Assembly: GCF_000423125.1 (NCBI RefSeq) | Contig: NZ_AUHJ01000001.1 | Coordinates: 310,001 to 374,000 of the forward strand | DNA: 64,000 nucleotides | Direction of reading: 5' to 3' | DNA from: Haliea salexigens DSM 19537 | GTDB taxonomy: Bacteria; Pseudomonadota; Gammaproteobacteria; Pseudomonadales; Halieaceae | In this document: positions 1-7,617 of the stretch, piece after piece | Layout: each line of letters begins with the position of its first letter | Position numbering within the stretch: the stretch's first letter is position 1 | Program-made: the position numbers and the translations under genes | The notes under the pieces: model-generated | What the model was told of the DNA's origin: nothing | The model's input: only the letters and a program-made list of their open reading frames with translations | The model's database searches: none

Positions 1-196
1 TTCCTTTTAAGATAGCCTTTACGTCTCCACTCAACTCATAGCCTTTATTTGCAAAGTATTTACCGCTCGCAACAGTCACAATCCCTATAAAATCAGAAGA
101 ATCCCACAACTGCTCATCAGTCAACCTATTAAGATCAGGTGTTTTTGCATCACAATATAATGAACCTAAAAGAATCAAAAATAGCAGTCTAGTCAT
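1..196 (-). CDS. Partial secreted protein, N-terminus only
   Basis: Reading the minus strand from an ATG at 196 gives 65 codons open to the window edge. The product begins MTRLLFLILLGSLYCDA, a short Sec-type signal peptide, followed by a mature region ending near GDVKAILKG. There is a Cys at residue 15, but SLYC is a poor lipobox. The pattern of a short strand (FIGIVTVASG) followed some 20 residues later by V-x-x-I-L-K-G resembles small secreted beta-barrel proteins, which is only a loose resemblance. No good Shine-Dalgarno is seen, but ATG 196 is the only canonical start before an in-frame stop. The gene is AT-rich compared with the rest of the window. Function unknown. Confidence 0.55.
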   Translation of the reverse strand, partial: MTRLLFLILLGSLYCDAKTPDLNRLTDEQLWDSSDFIGIVTVASGKYFANKGYELSGDVKAILKG

Positions 197-590
197 ACCA
201 TTTAACAGCTTATTAGAAAGACCGGACCGTATAACACCCGGCTTGCTAATCCCATAGTTGAATCACCCTTCTGCACGAAAAACCCCCATATTTCATTCAC
301 ATAGAACCCCACTCCCCCCGGCACCAGCAGTTAGCAAGCCAAAACTAACCCCCTCACCATCAACCCCGACGCCAAAAATCCCTCACGGTTTCAGTGCCTT
401 ACGCGCCCTCAAACCCCATCCCATCCAGAGGCCGATGAAAAGACAAGCTAATGCTTATAGCACGCACGCCTAAACATCCAAAACACGCTGTGCGCCAAGT
501 CGCGCCTCACATCACACAATGGACCGGCAGAGCATTCATCTTCCACCCTATTCAAGCTATCCTGCCCCTCAAAATTAATGAGGAAACATC
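197..590. other. AT-rich intergenic region, no supported gene
   Basis: About 390 bases between the truncated minus-strand gene and the HupE-like gene. A 71-codon frame on the plus strand (258-473) is Pro/Ser/Thr/His-rich with no recognisable fold or ribosome-binding site, and I regard it as chance. The base composition is visibly more AT-rich than the genes to the right. The right end (580-584, GAGGA) holds the ribosome-binding site of the next gene. Confidence 0.6.
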
Positions 591-1178
591 ATGCAGGTAA
601 GCAAGCTACTCTGGGTCGCCGCTCTCGGCGTGTTACTCGCCACCAACGCGCACGCGCACTCGGCGGCGGACATTGGTGGAGGCTTTGTCAGTGGCTTGCT
701 GCACCCGGTGCTGGGCTGGGACCACGTGGCGGCGATGGTAGCGGTGGGCTTGTGGGGGGCATTCCTCGGCTCACCGGCGCTCTGGCTACTGCCGGTCGTG
801 TTTCCCCTGGTGATGGCGGTGGGCGGAGCGCTGGGCCTCGCCGGGGTGAACCTCCCCGGGGTGGAAATCGGCATTGCGGCGTCCGCCCTGGTGCTTGGCG
901 CCATGATCCTGCTGGCCGCGCGCCCGCCGCTGTGGATTGCCGGGCTACTGGTCGCCTGCTTTGCCATTTTCCATGGCCACGCACACGGCACGGAACTGCC
1001 GGAAGCAGCCAGCCCGCTGGCCTATAGCCTGGGTTTTGTGATCGCTACCGGGTTGCTGCACTTGTCGGGCATCAGTTTTGGTCTGTTGGTGCGCTGGCCG
1101 GTGGGCCGCATGGCGGTGCGGGCGGCCGGCGCGCTTATCGCAATTGCCGGGGCCGTGTTCCTCGGTCAGGCCATTTGA
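591..1178 (+). CDS. HupE/UreJ-family membrane protein
   Basis: 195-residue membrane protein of the HupE/UreJ family, whose members are inner-membrane transporters or accessory proteins for nickel or cobalt. It has an N-terminal signal/first helix ending AHAHS, then several hydrophobic helices. The family signatures are present: HPVLGWDHVAAMV in the first third and a His-rich loop FHGHAHGTELP after the middle, both with candidate metal-binding His and Asp. ATG at 591 follows GAGGA at a good distance. Its stop overlaps the TTG start of the next, related gene, so the two are probably one operon. No hydrogenase, urease or cobalamin gene is nearby, so the metal cannot be assigned. Confidence 0.8.
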   Translation: MQVSKLLWVAALGVLLATNAHAHSAADIGGGFVSGLLHPVLGWDHVAAMVAVGLWGAFLGSPALWLLPVVFPLVMAVGGALGLAGVNLPGVEIGIAASALVLGAMILLAARPPLWIAGLLVACFAIFHGHAHGTELPEAASPLAYSLGFVIATGLLHLSGISFGLLVRWPVGRMAVRAAGALIAIAGAVFLGQAI

Positions 1179-1774
1179 GCGCCGCTAACTGGCGCTGCCT
1201 GTTCACGGGGGGCGCACTGCTGTGTGCGGCGGTGCCCGCCTGGTCGCACGCGCCCATGCAGGGCATCGGGGAGTTCTACGGCGGCATTCTGCACCCCCTC
1301 GTAGTGCCGGCTCATGTGCTTGCGCTGGTGATGTTGGGCCTGCTGGCGGGTCAACGGGGCATGGCTGCCGTGCGCAGAACATACCTCGGCTTTCTGCCGG
1401 CACTGATAGCGGGCCTGGCGCTCTCCGGCACGCGCTTTGGCGGCGGCCAGGAGGCGCTGTTGCTGCTGCTTTCGGCGGTGACGGGTTTGCTGGTGGTGCT
1501 GCAGTGGCGTTGGCCCATCGCCCTGTTTCCCGCTGCGGGTGCTGCGGTGGCGCTGTTGCTGGGGCTGGACTCCGCACCGGAAGGGTTGGCGCTGGGGCCC
1601 TATGTAGCCACCCTCACCGGCACGGCACTCGGCGCCTTCGCCTGCCTTTTGCTGGTGGCGGACCTCAGCGAGCGCGCCGCGCACGGCTGGCAACGCACAG
1701 GGCTGCGGGTGCTGGGTTCCTGGGGTGCGGCCAGCGCAACGCTGGTGTATGCGATGCGCTGGCTGGTGCCCTGA
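1175..1774 (+). CDS. Second HupE/UreJ-like membrane protein
   Basis: 199 residues, about six hydrophobic segments, signal-like N-terminus ending PAWSHAP. It is a divergent relative of the preceding protein: the loop after helix 1 reads GGILHPLVVPAHVLAL, keeping two His but losing the Asp of the HPxxGxDH motif, and the second His-rich loop is missing. It starts at TTG 1175 inside the upstream stop (TTGA overlap), which suggests translational coupling. It may form a hetero-oligomer with the first protein; that is inference. The stop codon lies in a palindrome shared with the convergent flavoprotein gene. Confidence 0.7.
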   Translation: MSAANWRCLFTGGALLCAAVPAWSHAPMQGIGEFYGGILHPLVVPAHVLALVMLGLLAGQRGMAAVRRTYLGFLPALIAGLALSGTRFGGGQEALLLLLSAVTGLLVVLQWRWPIALFPAAGAAVALLLGLDSAPEGLALGPYVATLTGTALGAFACLLLVADLSERAAHGWQRTGLRVLGSWGAASATLVYAMRWLVP

Positions 1775-1787
1775 GGCCTTAGGCCTC
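1773..1787. repeat. Palindrome holding both convergent stop codons
   Basis: GAGGCC-TTA-GGCCTC, a perfect 6-bp inverted repeat around three bases. The plus-strand gene's TGA (1772-1774) runs into its left arm, and the minus-strand gene's TAA is the central TTA. It could fold in both transcripts and act as a short bidirectional stop, but it has a tight loop and no T-tract. Confidence 0.5.
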
Positions 1788-3491
1788 GTTGTAACCGGTA
1801 ATGGCCTTGGCGGCCTGGTAGGCAAAGGTCATGGCCGGGCCGAGGGTTGAACCAGGCCCCGGGTAGCAGGGCAAGGTGGGCGCGCTGCAGTTGCCAATGG
1901 CATACAGGCCGGGAATGATCGAGCCGTCTTCACGCAACACCTGGGCATCCGCGTTACACACCATGCCGCCCTGGGTGCCGAAATCGCCGGGGTCGACTTT
2001 CATGGCGTAGTACGGCGGCTTGTCGATAGCTGCCAGGCAAGGGTTGGGCGTGACGCGCGGGTCACCGTAGTAGCGGTCGTAGGCAGAATCACCGCGCTGG
2101 CAATCCGGATCGACGCCGGTCACCGCGTACTCGTTCATCTTGGCCACGGTAGCGGACAGGCCATCGGGATCCACATTGATCTTGCGGGCAAGCTCGGGGA
2201 TGGTATCCGCCTTGGCAAAGAACCCCTCGGTCTCGTAGCGCTTGGGCAATGCCCAGTCGGGCCGGAAGGTGCTGTTGTACAGCGGGCCGACAAAATAGCT
2301 GGCGCGGAAGTTGGCATCGAATATCTGCCAGCTGGGGTTACAGGGGTTCTCCTCGCTGTGTTTGGCGAAGGTTTCCTGCTGGAACGCCATGTAATTCTGC
2401 GATTCGTTGCTGAACCGCTCGCCTGCCGGGTTGACCACTATCGAACCGGGGTAGGATTTCTCCATGATGCTCAGGCGCGGGATGGTTTCACCGGGCACCG
2501 AGATGGTATTGCACCACCAGGCCTCATCCAGCCTGTGCATTTTGGCACCCAGGCGCTGGCCTTCCAGAATGGCATCGCCCGTGTTGTCCAGCGTGCCGGC
2601 ACTCCAGCTGTGGTCCGTGGGTTGGGGCAGGTATTGTTCGCGCATGGCCTGGTTGTGCTCAAAACCACCCGCGGCGAGTATGACCGCCTTGCGCGCCTGA
2701 ATGCGCAGGGTTTCACCGTTGCGGGTGACTTCGATGCCGGTTACCACGCCATCTTCATCGATCACACGGCGCATGGGTGTATTCAGCCAGAGGGGAATGT
2801 CGCGGTCCTGCATGGAAGCGCGCAGGCGCGCCACGCCGGCACAGCCGGTGGCCAGGCGCCGGTGGTATTTGTCCTTCAGGCGCCAGGGAATATCCGCCAC
2901 ATAGGCCGCAACCAGTTTTACTGCGGTTTTCCACCAGCCGGGCTGCTGGCCAATCAGCAGCGCCGCCTCCACCTGGGTAAAGCCGATCAGGCCACCGAGG
3001 TGCATCATCGGGTGGGTGCGCCGCAGGCGACGCCATTCCTCACCCAGTTCGCTGGCCGGAAAGGTTTCCGGCTCCATGGAGCGGTGCCCCACCATGGCAC
3101 CTTCGAGGTTGGTGTAATAGTCGGGGTAGTGTTCCAGCGTGACGTAGCGCACCCGCGTGCGCTCGTGCAGGAAGTCCACCATTTTGGGGCCATTCTCGAG
3201 GAAGGCGTCCAGCTGGTAGTCCGGCACCTCCTCTTCCGTGATCAGCTGGCGCAGGTAGGTGCGTGCTTTCTCTACGGAGTCCTCGGCGCCGGCTTCGCGC
3301 GCATAGCGGTTGCCGGGAATCCACACCCCGCCCCCGGAAATGGAGCTGGTGCCGCCATAGAGGTCGGACTTCTCCACCACCAGCACGTCGCGCGTGCCCA
3401 TTTCGTAGCTGCACAGGGCCGCGGTGAGACCACCGTTACCAGATCCCACCACAACCACATCAAAACTGTAATCCCACTGCTGCGCGCTCAT
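1779..3491 (-). CDS. FAD-dependent 3-ketosteroid dehydrogenase-like oxidoreductase
   Basis: 570-residue flavoprotein of the fumarate reductase/3-oxosteroid 1-dehydrogenase (KstD) family. The dinucleotide-binding motif VVVGSGNGGLTAA is near residue 13, an acidic residue ends the second strand (VVEKSDLYGGTS), and SGGGVWIPGN follows as in KstD proteins. The C-terminal FAD motif GLYAIGNCSAPTLPCYPGPG with GSTLGPAMTFAYQAA is also typical. I start at the ATG beginning MSAQQWDY because it directly precedes the Rossmann strand; the frame stays open upstream to 3566 but that stretch looks non-coding. Family members introduce a C1-C2 double bond in steroids; no other steroid gene lies nearby, so the substrate is open. 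Confidence 0.8.
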   Translation of the reverse strand: MSAQQWDYSFDVVVVGSGNGGLTAALCSYEMGTRDVLVVEKSDLYGGTSSISGGGVWIPGNRYAREAGAEDSVEKARTYLRQLITEEEVPDYQLDAFLENGPKMVDFLHERTRVRYVTLEHYPDYYTNLEGAMVGHRSMEPETFPASELGEEWRRLRRTHPMMHLGGLIGFTQVEAALLIGQQPGWWKTAVKLVAAYVADIPWRLKDKYHRRLATGCAGVARLRASMQDRDIPLWLNTPMRRVIDEDGVVTGIEVTRNGETLRIQARKAVILAAGGFEHNQAMREQYLPQPTDHSWSAGTLDNTGDAILEGQRLGAKMHRLDEAWWCNTISVPGETIPRLSIMEKSYPGSIVVNPAGERFSNESQNYMAFQQETFAKHSEENPCNPSWQIFDANFRASYFVGPLYNSTFRPDWALPKRYETEGFFAKADTIPELARKINVDPDGLSATVAKMNEYAVTGVDPDCQRGDSAYDRYYGDPRVTPNPCLAAIDKPPYYAMKVDPGDFGTQGGMVCNADAQVLREDGSIIPGLYAIGNCSAPTLPCYPGPGSTLGPAMTFAYQAAKAITGYNEA

Positions 3492-3631
3492 GCCATACCT
3501 CATACCAAAGCAACGCACATGGTAGCCCACTGGGAGCCGTTTCCGCAGCAACCGGGGGCGTAACACAGGGCAAGTTCAAGAAATTGTCCGTCGCGGGCAC
3601 CAACGGCGACCGAATTGGCACCAGCACGTGC

Positions 3632-3659
3632 TTGCCAGACAGGGGCAAGGCCCTATAGC
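3632..3659 (+). promoter_or_regulatory. Putative sigma-70 promoter of cytochrome c' gene
   Basis: TTGCCA at 3632-3637 (5 of 6 to consensus), 16-base spacer, TATAGC at 3654-3659 (4 of 6). Expected transcript start near 3666, about 28 bases before the ATG. Confidence 0.55.
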
Positions 3660-3693
3660 ATGGAATGAACCCCTGCAAACAAGAGAGCGCACC

Positions 3694-4173
3694 ATGAGCA
3701 AATCCGTTCTGAAGCCTGTCGCTGCACTGGCATCGGTTGCCGTCCTGGCCTTGTCCCCCCTCGCGTTTTCGCACCTCGACGAAAACGAATTTCACCAGTC
3801 CTATCGACAGTCCTACTTTGCGCTGCTGGGCGCAAACTTCGGCCCCATTGGTGCCATGGTGAAAGGCGAAATGCCCTGGAATCAGGAACAACTACAGGGG
3901 TTCACGGACGATATGAACGCCGTTGCCTCACTGAACCTGCTGCGCGGCTTCCCCGAGGGATCCGAGAAGGGCACTACCCGCGCCCAACCGGAGATCTGGG
4001 AAAACCCGGATGATTTCGCGCAGAAGCACGACGATATGACGAGCGCTGTGAAGGAACTGGCGAGCGTTGTGGAAGGGGGTGACCGCGCCGCCATTGCGCA
4101 ACAGGTGGGCGCTGTTGGGCAAACCTGCAAGGCCTGCCACGACGAGTACAAGTCGAAAGATTATCTCTACTGA
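3694..4173 (+). CDS. Cytochrome c' family protein
   Basis: 159-residue periplasmic c-type cytochrome. A signal peptide ends near AFS (residues 24-26). The single haem site C145-K-A-C148-H149 lies at the extreme C-terminus, the hallmark of the four-helix cytochrome c' family, as does the helical MVKGEMPW region. ATG 3694 follows an AAGAGAG-like ribosome-binding site; an open extension upstream lacks support. Cytochromes c' bind NO and CO and protect against nitrosative stress. The convergent neighbour encodes a cytochrome b561, a frequent partner of these proteins. Confidence 0.85.
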   Translation: MSKSVLKPVAALASVAVLALSPLAFSHLDENEFHQSYRQSYFALLGANFGPIGAMVKGEMPWNQEQLQGFTDDMNAVASLNLLRGFPEGSEKGTTRAQPEIWENPDDFAQKHDDMTSAVKELASVVEGGDRAAIAQQVGAVGQTCKACHDEYKSKDYLY

Positions 4174-4185
4174 GCGCGCTGTGTG

Positions 4186-4209
4186 CCGGAGCCGCATCGG
4201 CGGCTTCGG
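4186..4209. terminator. Hairpin between convergent cytochrome genes
   Basis: CCGGAGCCGC-ATCG-GCGGCTTCGG, a 10-bp stem with one G-U pair and a 4-base loop, located between two converging stop codons. Only a very short T run follows, so it is a likely but not textbook bidirectional terminator. Confidence 0.6.
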
Positions 4210-4223
4210 TTAGCGTGATGCCG

Positions 4224-4904
4224 CTACCACATCCGTGGCGGCGGCGGTGCCTGTTGCAACACCCACCAGAAAAGCCCACTGACACCCGCAACCAGCAACA
4301 CAGCCCGCCACAAGGCCACGGCAGGCTCCTGCCCTTCCCGACCTTCAGCGCGCCCCCGCCACATGGCTTGCAGTAACTTTTCTCCCAACCGCCACTGGTG
4401 CCAGGCAACGGCCAGCAGGTGCAGCGCGACCATGGCCATCAACCCGTTGAACGCCCACTCGTGCACCACGCCGAGAAAATCACGGATGTCGCTGTCGACC
4501 GCGTAATACAGCGGGCCGTTGAACAGAATCCGGTCGCTGTTGAACAAACCACTCACCGCCTGGGCGAGAAGCAGCGTGAGCAACACCAGCACCGACCAGC
4601 CGCCCAGCGGGTTGTGCCCCGCGCCCGCCGGTTCGCGGCCACGCAGATAGCCCAGTACCGTGCGCGGGCCACGCAGGAAGTCACTGAAGCGGGAGTGACG
4701 GCTGCCTATCAGCCCCCAGCCCAGGCGAAAAAGCACCAGCACCAACACGGTATAGCCAACCCACTCGTGGCGTTCCATCTGGCCTTCTTCGGCGGTCCAC
4801 CAGGCCAGTGGCAGCAAGACCACCAGTGACCAATGGAAGACGCGTGTGGGCCAGTCCCAGAGCGGAAAGTGGGAGTGATCTGTGCTGTTGGATGCTCGTT
4901 TCAT
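4224..4904 (-). CDS. Cytochrome b561 family membrane protein
   Basis: 226 residues with four to five hydrophobic helices. The N-terminal WDWPTRVFHWSLV motif carries the first haem-ligand His; further His residues are in RHEWVGY (helix 2), VHEWAFNG (helix 3) and ALHLLAVAWHQW (helix 4). This is the pattern of the b-type subunits of Ni/Fe-hydrogenase and cytochrome c' redox pairs. Probable role: moving electrons between the quinone pool and a periplasmic partner, perhaps the convergent cytochrome c'. Its ATG overlaps the stop of the upstream Nudix gene (ATGA, 4901-4904), so it is probably translated from the same message. Confidence 0.8.
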   Translation of the reverse strand: MKRASNSTDHSHFPLWDWPTRVFHWSLVVLLPLAWWTAEEGQMERHEWVGYTVLVLVLFRLGWGLIGSRHSRFSDFLRGPRTVLGYLRGREPAGAGHNPLGGWSVLVLLTLLLAQAVSGLFNSDRILFNGPLYYAVDSDIRDFLGVVHEWAFNGLMAMVALHLLAVAWHQWRLGEKLLQAMWRGRAEGREGQEPAVALWRAVLLVAGVSGLFWWVLQQAPPPPRMW

Positions 4905-5677
4905 GGTGAATCAGGTCCGATCAGGCAGGGAAACTCGGCGTCAACGCCTTCATATACGTAGCGCCAGCGCTTGTCTTCCAATACCGCCCGGTGCCGAGCG
5001 CCAGCACAGTTGCCGTCACCGCTCTCATAACCGGCGTCGCCCCGGAACATGACGAACACCTCGCCATCGCCGTGGCAGAAGCGCGGAAACACCGCCTGCG
5101 GAGGACGCGAGCGTTCCACCCGCAGCAGCTCTGCCACGCTGGCATAGCGCGCGATATCACACAGGGTGATGTAGGTGGGCGGCAGCACCCCGAGTTCACC
5201 CGCATCGTGCTCACGCACGGCCTGCGCCACCGGCACCCACCGTGCCGCATGAATCTCGCTGCCGTCTATCGTTACCTGGGCGTGTGCCGCCACCGGGGCC
5301 GCGTAGATCCAGGTGGAAAACCGCTTGGGTTCCACCACGGGCGTGGTCCAATGGCTGATCAGCACCATATCGTCTGGCGCTGGCTGCAGGCCCGATTCCT
5401 CCTGCGCTTCGCGAGCCGCGGCAATACGGGTAGCGCGCTCTTCGTCACCACCGGCCTGCTCCCAGTCGCTCGCTTCCAGGGCGCCACCCGGGAACACCCA
5501 GTAGCCACCCGCAAACAGCAATGCCTTGTTGCGCTTGAGCAGCAAGGTTTCCAACCCTTCCGGCCCGTCCCGCAGCAACACCACGGTGCTCGCCGGTCGC
5601 GCAGGTGCTTCCTTGGGGTCGACACTCCTGCCCTCTGGCGCATCGGGTGGCACCAGTTGCTCTTCTTTCGACGGCAC
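4901..5677 (-). CDS. Nudix hydrolase
   Basis: About 258 residues. The Nudix box is recognisable though it carries an insertion after its first Gly: FPGGALEASDWEQ ... AAAREAQEESGL, ending with the metal-binding REAxEESG core. The product probably cleaves a nucleoside diphosphate linked to another group (the eukaryotic NUDT7/19-like CoA hydrolases have a similar extended box), but the substrate cannot be told. The frame is open to 5806, but the upstream part overlaps the preceding gene; I use GTG 5677, six bases below that gene's stop. A start a few codons later is possible. Confidence 0.7.
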   Translation of the reverse strand: MPSKEEQLVPPDAPEGRSVDPKEAPARPASTVVLLRDGPEGLETLLLKRNKALLFAGGYWVFPGGALEASDWEQAGGDEERATRIAAAREAQEESGLQPAPDDMVLISHWTTPVVEPKRFSTWIYAAPVAAHAQVTIDGSEIHAARWVPVAQAVREHDAGELGVLPPTYITLCDIARYASVAELLRVERSRPPQAVFPRFCHGDGEVFVMFRGDAGYESGDGNCAGARHRAVLEDKRWRYVYEGVDAEFPCLIGPDSP

Positions 5678-5682
5678 AGCCT

Positions 5683-6084
5683 TTACCGCTGGCCGATAAA
5701 CGACAGGTCGTAACCCAAGCTGCGAGCCCGTTGCAGGGCAACCGGCATATCCTCCGCTGATCGGGTCGCAAGCCACAGGTTGATGGAGCGCGTACCACTG
5801 CGACAAAACGCCAGCACAGGCCCCTCGGCATTCTCGAACGTCGCTGCCAGGCCAGGCAAATCGGGGCCGGGGAAGTTCATGCCGTTTACCGGGTAGTACA
5901 CGTACTCCAGGCCGTTCTCTGCCGCCACTGCGGCAAATTCTGCAGACGTTGGCTGACCGGGCGCCTCGCCGTCAGGCCGATTGTTGATGAGCACCTTGAA
6001 GCCGGCAGCTGCAATTGCCGGCACATCGGCGAGGCCCACCTGCTCGGAAACGGCAACGCGGGATGTGACTTCAACAATCTTCAT
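5683..6084 (-). CDS. DUF442/TIGR01244-type phosphatase or rhodanese-like protein
   Basis: 133 residues. Pattern: an N-terminal sensor-like strand region (residues 1-35), NNRPDGE near 34-40, and the active-site-like loop F-C94-R-S-G-T-R99-S with a reactive Cys. This matches small cytosolic DUF442 (TIGR01244) proteins related to protein tyrosine phosphatases and to the N-terminal domain of Blh-type persulfide dioxygenase fusions. A strong AGGAGG lies upstream of ATG 6084. A role in sulfur or persulfide metabolism is plausible, given the TauE/SafE permease three genes upstream, but unproven. Confidence 0.75.
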   Translation of the reverse strand: MKIVEVTSRVAVSEQVGLADVPAIAAAGFKVLINNRPDGEAPGQPTSAEFAAVAAENGLEYVYYPVNGMNFPGPDLPGLAATFENAEGPVLAFCRSGTRSINLWLATRSAEDMPVALQRARSLGYDLSFIGQR

Positions 6085-6099
6085 GGCCTGTTCCTCCTG

Positions 6100-6777
6100 T
6101 TAAGCGGCGTCTGGCCCGGCGCGCACACGGTCAAAGCTGTCGCGCAGCAGATCGGCCCAGCGTTTCAGGATGCGATTGAATTCTGCGCGATTGGTCACGC
6201 TGCTGGTCCACTGCAGCATGCCCTGGTCGATGCCGCGCCGGCGGTCGACAACCCGCGCCTGCACCTCACCGGTCACACCGTCAACCAGCTCCAGTACCAG
6301 CGTCATTTCGCCAGCGGAGGTGGTATAGCTGCGGACGCGGGCCGAGGATTGTACGTCCGGTGCATTGATATCCAGGTTCACAATAGCCGGCTGCAGGATC
6401 AGGGTGTCCTCGCCCTCCTGGGGCGCATCCACCAGTGAGTAGGCGGGTGGCTTGAGCAACGCAGCGCGAAATTGTTCATCACACGCCGCGGCCATATCGC
6501 TGCGAATGCGGTCTGCATCCTCCTGGCGCAGGCGGGTGGTTACGCTGCGGCTGTCACGGTTCTGGTCGCGCAGCCAGTTCTTGCGAAACGCCACCTCACA
6601 ATCGGCTACCTGCAGATGCTGGTAGTGCGCAAGGTCTGCACCGGGGCGCACATAGACATCAGCAAAACGGTGCCCGTCCGCTTGGACCAGCCCGTCGTCG
6701 GTGACTTCAGGGGTGGTTGCGCAGCCGGCCAATACCACCGCTGCCAGCATGATTACACTTATTGTTAGTCGCGACAT
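6100..6777 (-). CDS. DUF3313-like outer-membrane lipoprotein
   Basis: 225 residues beginning MSRLTISVIMLAAVVLAGC, a lipoprotein signal with lipobox LAGC and an uncharged residue at +2, so probably outer-membrane targeted. The mature part has a pattern of short beta strands (VYVRPGADLAHYQHLQV, LVLELVDGVTGEVQARVVDRR) like DUF3313 lipoproteins. GGAGAG lies four bases before ATG 6777; the frame is open further up but without a ribosome-binding site. The stop lies 15 bases before the DUF442 gene. Function unknown. Confidence 0.65.
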   Translation of the reverse strand: MSRLTISVIMLAAVVLAGCATTPEVTDDGLVQADGHRFADVYVRPGADLAHYQHLQVADCEVAFRKNWLRDQNRDSRSVTTRLRQEDADRIRSDMAAACDEQFRAALLKPPAYSLVDAPQEGEDTLILQPAIVNLDINAPDVQSSARVRSYTTSAGEMTLVLELVDGVTGEVQARVVDRRRGIDQGMLQWTSSVTNRAEFNRILKRWADLLRDSFDRVRAGPDAA

Positions 6778-6852
6778 GAGTCTCTCCATTCGGGAAGCTG
6801 GGCCCGCTTCAACTATAGGCAATCTGCGCGCGCTATACCACCGTTGCGGCGC

Positions 6853-7608
6853 TCAAATCAGCAGCCCCGACAGCCCGTCCCACAGCAGTTTCACGCCCAG
6901 CACGACGAGGAAAAAACTGATCACCCGATAGTAGAATCCAGCGGGCGAGCGTTTTACCAGCGCATGCCCCACCCACACACCCAGCGGTGCCAGCGGCACC
7001 AGAATCAGTGAGTACAGCAGGTTCGCGGCAGTGAACTGGCCCAACCAGTAATACGGCACCAGCTTGACGAGGTTGACCACCGCGAAGAACAGGCCCGCCG
7101 TGCCGGCAAACAACAACGGTGGCAGACCTTTGGGCAACAGGTACATGGTCAGTGGCGGACCACCCGCATGGATGCTGAAACTGGTAAAGCCAGCCAGTGT
7201 GCCAAATACGGCGGCGGGCCCGGCGCGATGCTGACCGCTGGCGCGCCCCGCAAAGCCGAGTAATTGCTGCAGGCCGAACAGCATCGATATCAGGCCCACC
7301 AGCACCCGCATGTAGTTGTCGTCCATGGCGCCTGCCGTGAGAAAGCCCAGTGCGATGCCGACCAGAGCCCCCGGCAGCAGCAGCTGCAGCGCGCGACGAT
7401 CGTACTGGCCCCAGTAGGTGCGCACCACGAAGGCATCCATTACCACCAGAATCGGCAGCAGAATCCCCGCCGCCTGGGTGGGCGACATCACCAGCGCCAT
7501 CAGCGGTACGGCGAGTATGGCCACCGCGCCGCCAAAGCCGCCCTTGGCGATGCCGTAGAGCAGCACCGCGGGCACACTGACGAGGTAGAACGCGGGGTCG
7601 GAAAGCAC
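6853..7608 (-). CDS. TauE/SafE (TSUP) family permease
   Basis: 251-residue inner-membrane protein with about eight helices. It shows the two-fold repeat of the TSUP family: GIAKGGFGGAVAILAVPLMAL near the N-terminus and AGFTSFSIHAGGPPLTMYLL in the second half. Family members export or import organosulfur compounds, sulfite or similar small anions. Start at GTG 7608, ten bases after the purC stop. Likely cotranscribed with purC upstream and the lipoprotein gene downstream. Substrate not determinable. Confidence 0.8.
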   Translation of the reverse strand: MLSDPAFYLVSVPAVLLYGIAKGGFGGAVAILAVPLMALVMSPTQAAGILLPILVVMDAFVVRTYWGQYDRRALQLLLPGALVGIALGFLTAGAMDDNYMRVLVGLISMLFGLQQLLGFAGRASGQHRAGPAAVFGTLAGFTSFSIHAGGPPLTMYLLPKGLPPLLFAGTAGLFFAVVNLVKLVPYYWLGQFTAANLLYSLILVPLAPLGVWVGHALVKRSPAGFYYRVISFFLVVLGVKLLWDGLSGLLI

Positions 7609-7617
7609 TGCGCCGGG

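Noticed and set aside
395-460. Minus-strand stretch reading ACLFIGLWMGWGLRARK then a stop, resembling a C-terminal membrane sorting tail
   Set aside because: An in-frame stop lies just upstream and there is no attached protein; most likely chance.
258-473. 71-codon Pro/Ser/Thr-rich open frame
   Set aside because: No ribosome-binding site, low-complexity composition, no recognisable fold; probably chance.
2358-3563. 401-codon plus-strand open frame
   Set aside because: Antisense to the KstD-like flavoprotein; no motif or start signal.
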